From: Gammaproteobacteria bacterium
GTDB lineage: Bacteria > Pseudomonadota > Gammaproteobacteria > Xanthomonadales > Wenzhouxiangellaceae
DNA: 64,000 bases
Direction: 5' to 3'
NCBI GenBank assembly: GCA_021772975.1
Contig: JAJFKY010000014.1
Location: forward strand, 1-64,000
Below, one piece after another: positions 54,129 through 61,847 of the stretch. A model generated the notes under the pieces. The model had not been told where the DNA came from. It saw only the letters and a list, made by a program, of their open reading frames with translations, and searched no databases. How positions within the stretch are numbered: position 1 is the stretch's first letter; the number at the start of each line of letters is the position of its first letter. The translations under genes were made by a program, and so were the position numbers.

Positions 54129-54550
54129 TCCGGTTTGTCGAGGCTCAACCAATCGTATTGGCAGGGTATCGCCAGCACAATGAAAATCAATATCAAACGG
54201 GTAAAGGTGTGTCCGGCGATATCAAATAAGGGTTGCTGCAGGGTGTGTCCGTAGGTAGTAATCAGCAGCAGCAGGCCAAAGCTGATCAGAACCCAGCGGA
54301 CATTAAACCCGATCAGCAACATCGCGCCCCCGGCCAGTTCCCAGTAAGGTATGACCTGACCTAAAATCATCAACAGCCATTCCGGAATCCAGTGTTCGGC
54401 AAAACCATCCACAAAAAACTGTTGTGCATGGTTACCGCTGCCCAATACAAACACTTTCCAGTAACCCGCCATACCGAACAGAATGCCCAGCATCGAACGC
54501 GCCAGAAAACGAATGGCGGCGAGATTGTCGCTGGCAATATTCTGATACAC
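54125..54550 (-). CDS. DoxX-family membrane protein, copy 2
   Basis: The 141-residue four-helix protein matches DoxX (RFLARSMLGILFGMAGYWKV, PEWLLMILGQVIPYWELAGGAMLLIGF, LLLLITTYGHTL). It starts with GTG preceded by GGGAG. It overlaps the following beta-lactamase-fold hydrolase gene, so both are translated from one transcript. The pairing suggests that the DoxX protein and the exported hydrolase work in the same envelope process. It is paralogous to the protein at 50871. Confidence 0.82.
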   Translation of the reverse strand: MYQNIASDNLAAIRFLARSMLGILFGMAGYWKVFVLGSGNHAQQFFVDGFAEHWIPEWLLMILGQVIPYWELAGGAMLLIGFNVRWVLISFGLLLLITTYGHTLQQPLFDIAGHTFTRLILIFIVLAIPCQYDWLSLDKPE

Positions 54551-54641
54551 GATAAGCTCCCGCTGAATGATGGTGGTTCGCGTTCCCAGCAGCTAGAATG
54601 CCAGAAGTTTTTAATTGGGTAAAACCCACCGGGAAAGTTTA

Positions 54642-55421
54642 ATGCGTTATTTAGCTATGATATTGATATCAATTTTGGGCATCGCCAGCGTTGCGGCTCA
54701 GCAAGCTGCTGAGCCGGAACCGGAAAGCCCGTTTGTGCAGAGCCTGCGCGCAGCCATGCAGGCTGATATCCGCGGTGAGGCTGAACAAGAGCGTGATGCC
54801 AACCGCCTGCCGGTGGAAACACTGGAGTTTTTCGGCATTGATGAAACTATGCATGTAGTGGAACTGATCCCGGGGGCTGGCTGGTATACCAAACTGCTGG
54901 CGCCGGCCTTGCGGGAAAACGGTAAACTGTATGTCGGGCTGGGCACTGGCCGACTGGAAGCGAGCGGGCTGCTGGATGAGCCGGGTTTCGAACAGGTCGA
55001 TTTATTGAACATTGATGCGGAATTCAGTCAGAATCCGGCCAATGGCCTGGTCACAATCGGACCATTTTCGCTCGGGGTCAACGATCTGGACGCCGCGCTG
55101 ACATTCCGCAATGTGCATAACTTTGATGCAGTCGGGCGGGCCAACATGAACGACGCGGTTTTTGCTGCGCTCAAGCCCGGCGGGTTGTATGGCGTGGTTG
55201 ATCATACCCGTCGGCATATGGAACCGGCCAACAGTGAAAACCGTCGCCGCGCCGATCCGGTGCTGGTGATCAAAGAAGTTCAGGCAGCCGGTTTTGAGCT
55301 GGTGGATTATGCTGATCTGCATTTTCGCCCGGATGACGAACTGCGCTACGAAGTCGGCCGCAAAAGCGTAACCGGCAACAGCGACCGGTTCACCTTGCTG
55401 TTCCGTAAACCCGGCGGATAA
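54642..55421 (+). CDS. Exported methyltransferase-like protein (COG4798 type), paralogue 2
   Basis: The 259-residue product has a cleavable signal peptide (MILISILGIASVAAQ) and the same Rossmann-like domain as 34161 and 60916. The opening is EAEQERDANRLPVETLEFF, then motif I VVELIPGAGWYTKLLAPAL and the post-motif strand LKPGGLYGVVDHTR. Next comes the stretch IKEVQAAGFELVDYADL, ending SDRFTLLFRK. It follows GGGAAAG at fair spacing. It lacks the lipobox of paralogue 1. A hairpin terminator follows at 55444. Export of a SAM-fold protein is unexplained. Confidence 0.8.
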   Translation: MRYLAMILISILGIASVAAQQAAEPEPESPFVQSLRAAMQADIRGEAEQERDANRLPVETLEFFGIDETMHVVELIPGAGWYTKLLAPALRENGKLYVGLGTGRLEASGLLDEPGFEQVDLLNIDAEFSQNPANGLVTIGPFSLGVNDLDAALTFRNVHNFDAVGRANMNDAVFAALKPGGLYGVVDHTRRHMEPANSENRRRADPVLVIKEVQAAGFELVDYADLHFRPDDELRYEVGRKSVTGNSDRFTLLFRKPGG

Positions 55422-55443
55422 ATCTGCGCTCATAAATAAGCAG

Positions 55444-55470
55444 CGGCCAGTCTGCTGGCCGTTGTGTTCT
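55444..55470 (+). terminator. Terminator after methyltransferase-like paralogue 2
   Basis: CGGCCAG, loop TCTG, CTGGCCG, followed by TTGTGTTCT. Seven GC-rich pairs 20 bp after the stop codon. Confidence 0.6.
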
Positions 55471-55615
55471 GACCGAAAGTATCTTTGCGATCAGCTCGTG
55501 GTCTGATTTTTGCTGGTTGGAGTGATGGCCGGCTGTGAGCATCGGATTAAAGCTGATCTTTCCAGCCGCAGTGAATCGCCGCGTTAAGAAAACGCGAATG
55601 CTGTACTTAAGCAAA

Positions 55616-55775
55616 CTCTGATTTAATCTGCTCTAGCCGCTCCCATAAGCAGTTATGCTCGAAATGTCTCCATCCTGCGTTGCGCAGCCTGGCCATAGGC
55701 TGGCTCATGCTACGGCTATACGTCTTGCTGGATGGCGTTTCATCAATAACGCGGCGATGATAGATTAAATCAGAG
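55616..55775. repeat. MITE-like element with 13-bp inverted ends
   Basis: CTCTGATTTAATC at 55616-55628 is repeated in inverted form (GATTAAATCAGAG) at 55763-55775. The 160-bp interior has no gene; it contains GC-rich segments (GTTGCGCAGCCTGGCC) capable of base-pairing. No target duplication was certain. The format suggests a small non-autonomous element or a strong RNA-folding unit; only one copy is in this window. Confidence 0.5.
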
Positions 55776-55801
55776 CTTCCCTGAATTAAACGGTTTTAGA
55801 T

Positions 55802-56497
55802 ATGGCGCCGGCAGCACCCTTAATTGATTCTTACAAGCTCACTCTGAGTTATCCGGGCAGTGGGCAGGAGGCAGAAATTATCCAGGCGTGTTCTTTTCGC
55901 CTGGAAGCCGGGCAGGCGATGGCGCTGCTGGGGCGCAGCGGCTCGGGTAAAACCACTCTGCTGCACGCCTGTGCGGGCCTGTTGCCGATCAGCACGGGCA
56001 AACTGGTGGTGTGTGGGCAGCCTTTACATCGGATGGGTGAAGCGGCCCGCACCGCATTTCGGCGTCAGCATATCGGTTTGATCTTTCAGCAGTTTAATCT
56101 GATACCCACTTTAACGGTATTGGAAAACCTGCAGCTGGTGTGCGCCATGAACCGGCGGGCCACTGCCGAGCGTGAATTATTGAATCTGCTGGCCAGCCTG
56201 GAGATGGCGGACAAACATAGCCGTTTTCCGGCTCAACTGTCCGGTGGTGAGCAGCAACGCGTGGCAGTGGCCAGAGCACTCGCGCATCGACCGTCGCTGG
56301 TGCTGGCAGACGAGCCCAGTGGCAATCTGGATCTGGAAACTGCCCGCCTGGTGCTGGATCTGCTGGTGGCGGCCTGCCGGACGCAGCGGGCCGGTTTGGT
56401 GCTGGTCACTCATGCCAGCGAATTGCCCGCTGGTCTGGACAGTGTGGCCCGCCTGGATCAGGGCCGGCTGGTATTTGAGCCTGTCCGGGCAGGATGA
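55802..56497 (+). CDS. attE: ABC exporter ATPase, AttE-like
   Basis: The 231-residue ATP-binding subunit belongs to the LolD/MacB class: [13 protein letters not shown] (Walker A), [19 protein letters not shown] (Q-loop region), [16 protein letters not shown] (signature) and [13 protein letters not shown] (Walker B). It energises a FtsX-type permease. The following permease overlaps its stop by ATGA, and an AttH-like lipoprotein gene overlaps the permease, which is the attEFGH layout known from Agrobacterium and other bacteria. The start ATG at 55802 has no clear ribosome site. Confidence 0.85.
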   Translation: MAPAAPLIDSYKLTLSYPGSGQEAEIIQACSFRLEAGQAMALLGRSGSGKTTLLHACAGLLPISTGKLVVCGQPLHRMGEAARTAFRRQHIGLIFQQFNLIPTLTVLENLQLVCAMNRRATAERELLNLLASLEMADKHSRFPAQLSGGEQQRVAVARALAHRPSLVLADEPSGNLDLETARLVLDLLVAACRTQRAGLVLVTHASELPAGLDSVARLDQGRLVFEPVRAG

Positions 56498-59052
56498 TTA
56501 AGGCCTCGCCGCTCAGCGCCTGGCGGCTGCGCTGGTTGTCTTCCTGGCGGTATTTTCGTGCCCATCCTCTGCAGCTGGCGCTGGGCATTCTGGGGGTGAC
56601 CGTGGGGGTGGCGGCAGTGGTGGCGGTGGCCGCCGCCCGGCAAGCGGTCAGCGCCTCCTTCGAGCGTAATCTGCAGGCCCTGGAAGGCACCGCCAGCCAT
56701 TTTATAGTGGCTGCCGATGGTGCCATCGGGCTGAGCGATTATGCTGATTTACGCGCCCAGTTTCCGCATATCGCGATGGCGCCGGATATTCGCGAGCAGG
56801 TTCGTCTGAGCATTCCCGGGCAGACCGAAGACGCTGCTCGGCGGGTCACCGTGCTGGGGCTTGATCTGATCAGTGAAGCGGACTTTGCCAGCCAGGAAAA
56901 CCCGGCAGCCGGGTTGCTGCCCAGCGACGCCGAGATTGATCCCGCGGACTGGTTTGGAGGTATGCCGCTGGCGCTGGTTTCACCTGAGCTGGCTCAGGTT
57001 ATGGCGGGTCAGCCGTTGCCGATCCGCTGGCAGGACAACACTTATCAGATACCCATTGCGGGCAGTCTGTCGGTTTCAGTTGCATTAAATGATGACCTGG
57101 TGGTGATGGATATCTCCCTGGCCAGCCGCTTGTTCGAGCGCGCCGGCATTGATCGGTTGCGCCTGCGGCTGAATGCCGGACAGCTTGAGCAATTGCGGCA
57201 GCATCTGCCGTCCGGACTGCTGTTGCGCGGCAATAATGATCAATCCGGTTTGGGTGCCGCCTTTAATCTGAATCTGATGGCGATGGGGCTGCTGGCGCTG
57301 CTGATGGGGGTATTGATGGTGTTCAGCACGTTCCGCCTGCTGCTGTTGCAGCGTGAACCGATAACGCGTCTGCGACATGCGCTGGGCAGCAGCGCTGCCG
57401 CTCAGGCGGGTGATGCTTTGTGCGAAGCGATACTGATAGGGCTGCTCGGCACGGCGCTGGGCCTGCTGGCCGGATGGGGGTTGGCATGGTGGGTGATTCA
57501 CTGGCTGCAGCAGACCCTGTCGGATTTATGGGTCAGTGGTATTCAAAGCGGGATTCGGGTCAGCATGGAGATGCTATGGCTGGGCTTGCTGGCTGGGCTG
57601 GGAGGCGCTTTGCTGGCGGTTATTCCATTGTTATGGCGGGTACTAAAAACCGGTTATCTGAACCACCCTCAGGCTGCCCGGCAGCTGCGCTGGGCGTTAT
57701 TGACGGGCGCCTTGTTGCTGGTGCTTGCCGCCGGACTGCTGTGGAGGTCACAGAGCCTGTTACTGGCGCTGGCGGCCCTGTTTGCGGCCACCATGGGTTA
57801 TCTGCTGTGGTCACTGCCTGTGCTGGGCAGACTGGCGGTATGGCTGCGGTATGGCTTTGGCTGGCGGCAATGGCTGGGCGTGGTTGCCGCCCGACGCCTG
57901 CAGAACAGTCTCGGCCATACCGGGCCGGCGCTGGTGGCCTTGCTGCTGGCGGTTGCCAGCATGATCGGAATCGGCAGCATGATCGATAGTTTCCGCACCA
58001 GCGTGGAGGATTGGATGGATACCAGTCTGAGTGCGGCCGCCTATGTGACCAACACCGGCCGTGCTTTGCCAGCGGATATGCCGGCAGAGATACGCCGCTG
58101 GCCGGAGGTGGAGGCAGTCAGTTGGCTGCATACCACCAATATCCAGCTGAACAGTGTCTCCGGGTCTGATTCAGGGGCCGGGTCCGGTTCTGATTATGCT
58201 GCCGAATTAAGCATTGTTGATCTGCCGGTCCAGGGGCGTGATTCCTACCGCATGCTGGCGGGTGAGAGCCTGTGGCAGGCGGGTGATCAGGCGCTGCCGG
58301 CGGTGATCGCCGGTGAAACCCTGGCAGCCCGCCAGGACATAACTATCGGACAGCTCCTCAGCTTTCAGATAGCGGGCTCGGCGCATAGCCTGAGCGCGCG
58401 CGTGGTGGGTATTTTTCAGGACTATCGAGCCGGGCCGGGCCGTCTGGTGATCTTGCGTGATGCGTTAAGCGAGCCTCCGCCGGCACCTACCGCGGTCGGT
58501 CTGTACTGGTCATCTGAGCAGTCCGGTGATGCTGTGCGGCAACGCTTTGAAGCACGCACTGAATGGCCGGGCAGTGCTGAACTGATCGACTCGGCGCAGG
58601 TGAAGGCTGAGACCCTGCGGATTTTTGATCAGACATTTTTGCTGACCAGTTCGTTACGCTGGATTGTCGCGCTGGTGGCATTGGTGGGTATTAGCGGCGC
58701 CTTGCTGGCGCTGCAACTGGAACGCAGGCCGGAATTACAGCTGCTGCAGAGCCTGGGACTGAGTGCTGCTGAACAGCGCCGATTGATGCTCTACGAAGCA
58801 GGCCTGCTGGGCGGTCTGGCGGTTTTGCTGGCGCTGCCGCTGGGGGCCTTGCTGGCCTGGCTGCTGTGTGAAGTGATCAATCAGCGAGCGTTTGGCTGGC
58901 ATGTGGCTGTGCGTCTGTTGCCAGGGCATTATCTGCTGGCTGCCGCAGTCGGACTCAGCGCGACATTGCTGGCAAGCTTGCTGTGTCTGCGCAATACACC
59001 AAGTGCTGAGCAGGCATTCGCCACGCCGGCGGCATGGGGAGGCAGGCTATGA
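56494..59052 (+). CDS. FtsX-type ABC permease, fused AttFG-like
   Basis: The 852-residue permease has two FtsX units. The N-terminal helix near 28-46 is followed by a periplasmic domain and three helices around 262-390; the second half has more helices near 395-470, another periplasmic region, and the last three helices from about 720 to 840. Such a doubled FtsX architecture corresponds to AttF and AttG joined in one chain. Members of this family pull lipids or lipoproteins from the inner membrane or extract peptides. It overlaps the genes on both sides (ATGA each), so the operon is tightly coupled. Confidence 0.83.
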   Translation: MIKASPLSAWRLRWLSSWRYFRAHPLQLALGILGVTVGVAAVVAVAAARQAVSASFERNLQALEGTASHFIVAADGAIGLSDYADLRAQFPHIAMAPDIREQVRLSIPGQTEDAARRVTVLGLDLISEADFASQENPAAGLLPSDAEIDPADWFGGMPLALVSPELAQVMAGQPLPIRWQDNTYQIPIAGSLSVSVALNDDLVVMDISLASRLFERAGIDRLRLRLNAGQLEQLRQHLPSGLLLRGNNDQSGLGAAFNLNLMAMGLLALLMGVLMVFSTFRLLLLQREPITRLRHALGSSAAAQAGDALCEAILIGLLGTALGLLAGWGLAWWVIHWLQQTLSDLWVSGIQSGIRVSMEMLWLGLLAGLGGALLAVIPLLWRVLKTGYLNHPQAARQLRWALLTGALLLVLAAGLLWRSQSLLLALAALFAATMGYLLWSLPVLGRLAVWLRYGFGWRQWLGVVAARRLQNSLGHTGPALVALLLAVASMIGIGSMIDSFRTSVEDWMDTSLSAAAYVTNTGRALPADMPAEIRRWPEVEAVSWLHTTNIQLNSVSGSDSGAGSGSDYAAELSIVDLPVQGRDSYRMLAGESLWQAGDQALPAVIAGETLAARQDITIGQLLSFQIAGSAHSLSARVVGIFQDYRAGPGRLVILRDALSEPPPAPTAVGLYWSSEQSGDAVRQRFEARTEWPGSAELIDSAQVKAETLRIFDQTFLLTSSLRWIVALVALVGISGALLALQLERRPELQLLQSLGLSAAEQRRLMLYEAGLLGGLAVLLALPLGALLAWLLCEVINQRAFGWHVAVRLLPGHYLLAAAVGLSATLLASLLCLRNTPSAEQAFATPAAWGGRL

Positions 59053-60164
59053 ACTGGCGAAGTTTGCTGGTTGCCGTTCTGGTTTGCCTGCTGACAGCCT
59101 GCGGGCAACCGCCTCAGACACCGCGGCAAACCGCTATCAGTCTGCTGTCATTGCCGGCGGCGGACGGATTTGCGCGTGCCGAGCGGCCGCGTGAATTTAG
59201 CTTTCCACGCGATCATGGCAGGCATTCGGGTTATCGCACGGAATGGTGGTATATCACCGGCAATCTGCAGGCGCAGGACCGCAGGTTGGGTTATCAGGTG
59301 ACTTTTTTCCGGTTTCTGCTGGACCCCGCGGAAGATGCTCAACTGCCGTGGGAAAGCGATGCGATCTGGCTGGCGCAGGCGGCCGTCAGTGATCCGCGCT
59401 CGGGTCAGTTTTTGACCAGCGAGCGACTGAGCCGGGAATTAACCGGGCTAACCGGCAGCGCCACTGAGTCACTGGATGTATACGCTACGGGCTGGCGATT
59501 GTGGCAGCCCGCGGCCGGTGAGCCGTATGAATTGCGCATCAATGCCGCACAATTCGAGCTGCAACTGACTTTGCAATCTGAGAAGCCGGTGGTGTTGCAG
59601 GGCGAGCAGGGCTTGAGCCGTAAAAGCGCCGCGGATCCACTGAATGCTTCTTACTACTACAGCCAAACCCGGTTGGTGACCCATGGCAATGTGCAACTGG
59701 GTGATCAGAGTCTTGCCGTGCAGGGCGCCAGCTGGTTTGACCGCGAATGGAGCACCAGTGCGCTGCACGCCCGCCAGGCTGGTTGGGATTGGTTTGCGCT
59801 GCAGCTCGATAACGGCTGTGAGCTGATGTTCTATCAATTGCGCCTGCAGGACGGCAGTGCGGATCGCGCCAGTGCCGGTGTGTGGGTCGGGCAGCAGGGC
59901 GAGGTGAAACGGTTGAGCAGTGCTCAGGTGGGGCTGACCCCAATCAGATTCTGGACCAGTCCGGACACCGGCAAGCGTTATCCGGTGGCCTGGCAGATGC
60001 AGATAGCTGATCTTGGGCTGCGGTTGCAGGTCAGCGCGGTGATGCCCGATCAAGAGTGGCAGGGCCGGTTTATTTACTGGGAAGGGGCTGTGGATGTCAC
60101 CGCGACCGATCCGGCCGGCCGGTCTTTAGGCGGCCATGGTTATCTGGAATTAACCGGTTACTGA
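59049..60164 (+). CDS. attH: AttH-like lipocalin/hydroxyneurosporene-hydratase-type lipoprotein
   Basis: The 371-residue product has a lipobox (LLVAVLVCLLTAC), so it is anchored by lipid. The mature part is the CrtC/AttH double lipocalin-like beta-barrel: FPRDHGRHSGYRTEWWYITG near the start, GYQVTFFRF, and the diagnostic WFDREWSTSAL with AGWDWFALQLDNG. Related CrtC is a carotenoid hydratase, but AttH proteins are partners of AttEFG transporters and have no proven activity. The start overlaps the end of the permease gene by four bases. Confidence 0.87.
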   Translation: MNWRSLLVAVLVCLLTACGQPPQTPRQTAISLLSLPAADGFARAERPREFSFPRDHGRHSGYRTEWWYITGNLQAQDRRLGYQVTFFRFLLDPAEDAQLPWESDAIWLAQAAVSDPRSGQFLTSERLSRELTGLTGSATESLDVYATGWRLWQPAAGEPYELRINAAQFELQLTLQSEKPVVLQGEQGLSRKSAADPLNASYYYSQTRLVTHGNVQLGDQSLAVQGASWFDREWSTSALHARQAGWDWFALQLDNGCELMFYQLRLQDGSADRASAGVWVGQQGEVKRLSSAQVGLTPIRFWTSPDTGKRYPVAWQMQIADLGLRLQVSAVMPDQEWQGRFIYWEGAVDVTATDPAGRSLGGHGYLELTGY

Positions 60165-60376
60165 GCAGCTGATAGAACCGTTTTTAAGCTGTTTTAGGGT
60201 ACATCACTAAAATAGAATATAGATTATTAACATTTTCTATCTTATTGATAATAAAATATTCAGTTATTAATTTTTTTCAGTTTCATGTGAATTTCGGGCC
60301 TGCCGGTGCAATCTCGACTATACTTCGTATTCACACGCGATGTGTGGATAATTAAAACAATTCCGGGAGTAAAGTC

Positions 60377-60829
60377 ATGAACTGGAAAATTATTTTTATC
60401 GGAGGAGTGGTTTTTTACGTCACGCAGTTTATCGTTGGTTTGGGCTCAGGCGCAGTCATACATGAAGGGGTGCTGAAAGAATTATACCTGGCCAATGCGG
60501 GTTTCTGGAGGCCTGAGCTTAACGAAGTTCCACCGGATATGGCCGCATTGATGCCACGCTGGATTACCGTCGGGCTAATCTGTGCATTTATTCTAGCCGC
60601 TATTTACAGCTGGATTCGCTCAGCATTGAACGGGGCTGGCTGGCTGAGAGGTGTCAAGTTCGGGCTGATTTGCTGGCTGTTTCTGGTCTGCTTCTGTGCC
60701 GGTTGGTCAGGTATCTTCAATCTGCCGGACGCGGTCTGGTTCTGGTGGGCGGTTGAAGGCCTGTTGTATTACCTGGTGGGCGGCGCGGCCCTGGGCTGGG
60801 TGTCTGAGAAGTTATCCCCCGCGGATTAG
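60377..60829 (+). CDS. Small four-helix membrane protein of unknown function
   Basis: The 150-residue product has four hydrophobic helices (IIFIGGVVFYVTQFIVGLG, VGLICAFILAAIYSWI, GLICWLFLVCFCAGW and AVEGLLYYLVGGAALGWV). The first ends in a GSGAVIHEGVLKEL motif. I do not recognise a family beyond general resemblance to small uncharacterised membrane proteins. GGGAG precedes the ATG at proper distance and a strong terminator follows. Confidence 0.65.
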   Translation: MNWKIIFIGGVVFYVTQFIVGLGSGAVIHEGVLKELYLANAGFWRPELNEVPPDMAALMPRWITVGLICAFILAAIYSWIRSALNGAGWLRGVKFGLICWLFLVCFCAGWSGIFNLPDAVWFWWAVEGLLYYLVGGAALGWVSEKLSPAD

Positions 60830-60846
60830 TATTTTTAGCCGCTGCC

Positions 60847-60875
60847 AAAAGCCCGGCAACCTGCCGGGCTTTTTT
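60847..60875 (+). terminator. Strong rho-independent terminator
   Basis: AAAAGCCCGGC, loop AACCT, GCCGGGC followed by TTTTTT. The A-run on the other side would make it functional on the minus strand too. Confidence 0.9.
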
Positions 60876-60915
60876 GTATCCTATGCAGTGTGCCTTTATC
60901 ACAGGAGTTTGGAAT

Positions 60916-61743
60916 ATGAAGCAAGCAATGAAGATATTGCTGGGAAGTCTGCTGTTAACCATTGCAGTCCACGCGCAAGCTGACGAGTCACATGACGTGA
61001 CTGAGAAAATTAAGGCGGCCAAGGCCGGTGAGCATCGTGATGATGTCAACAGGTACCGTGATCAATACCGTCATCCGGTTGAAACACTGAATTTTTTCCG
61101 GCTCAAGGATGATATGACAGTGTTGGAAATCTGGCCGGGGGCAGGTTGGTATACCGAAATCCTGGCGCCTGTGCTGCGTGAAAATGGCCGCCTGGTGGTA
61201 GCCAGTTATGATGTCGATATTCCTGATCAGCCCGAATACCGGTATTTCCTGCATGATCAGTTGATGGACAAGTTTAGCGCTGAGTTTACTATTTATGACC
61301 GGGTGCAGGTGGCCAAATATTCCGAGCCGGGCATCCAGCAGCTGGGACAGCCTGATTCGGTGGATATGGTTTTGACATTTCGCAATATGCACGGCTGGAT
61401 ATCCGACGATGTGATGGATGAAGTGCTGGCGGATTTTCATGCGGTGATTAAGCCCGGTGGCCTGCTGGGCGTGGTGCAGCATCGCGCTGCGTCAGACGCC
61501 GATGCCGAGCAAACCGTTCCCAATGGTTACGTCCCGGAAGCAACGGTTATTGAACTGGTGGAAGCGGCTGGTTTCACGCTGCTTGAGCGCTCGGAAATCA
61601 ACGCCAATCCCAAGGATACCCGTGACCACCCTGAAGGCGTGTGGACGCTGCCGCCATCCTTACGGCTGGGTAAAGAGGACAAGGATAAGTATCTTGCCAT
61701 CGGTGAAAGTGACCGGATGACACTGTTGTTTCAGAAAAACTAA
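60916..61743 (+). CDS. Exported methyltransferase-like protein (COG4798 type), paralogue 3
   Basis: The 275-residue product has a signal peptide (MKILLGSLLLTIAVHAQA), AGGAG 8 bp before the ATG, and a Rossmann-like methyltransferase domain. The opening is EHRDDVNRYRDQYRHPVETL, motif I is VLEIWPGAGWYTEILAP, and LTFRNMHGW and IKPGGLLGVVQHRA follow. It ends SDRMTLLFQKN. It is closest in design to paralogue 2 (54642), sharing PGAGWYT and the RNxH motif. The nearby terminator (60847) isolates it from the upstream gene. A hairpin lies 50 bp after its stop. Confidence 0.8.
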   Translation: MKQAMKILLGSLLLTIAVHAQADESHDVTEKIKAAKAGEHRDDVNRYRDQYRHPVETLNFFRLKDDMTVLEIWPGAGWYTEILAPVLRENGRLVVASYDVDIPDQPEYRYFLHDQLMDKFSAEFTIYDRVQVAKYSEPGIQQLGQPDSVDMVLTFRNMHGWISDDVMDEVLADFHAVIKPGGLLGVVQHRAASDADAEQTVPNGYVPEATVIELVEAAGFTLLERSEINANPKDTRDHPEGVWTLPPSLRLGKEDKDKYLAIGESDRMTLLFQKN

Positions 61744-61793
61744 GCCTGTAGCGGTCACACTAGGATCGCCGCAGAGCTGCCAATCCAGTTTAA

Positions 61794-61823
61794 GTGCACG
61801 GCGGGCAGCGGCCCGCCGTGCAC
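61794..61823. terminator. Perfect 13-bp hairpin between convergent genes
   Basis: GTGCACGGCGGGC, loop AGCG, GCCCGCCGTGCAC. It lies between two convergent genes and probably ends both transcripts, although no T-run flanks it. Confidence 0.6.
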
Positions 61824-61847
61824 CCATTCAAATGGATAATTGCCGCG

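Noticed and set aside
57420-57989. A 189-codon frame inside the ABC permease gene
   Set aside because: It is a shifted frame of a GC-rich membrane protein gene with no supporting domain.
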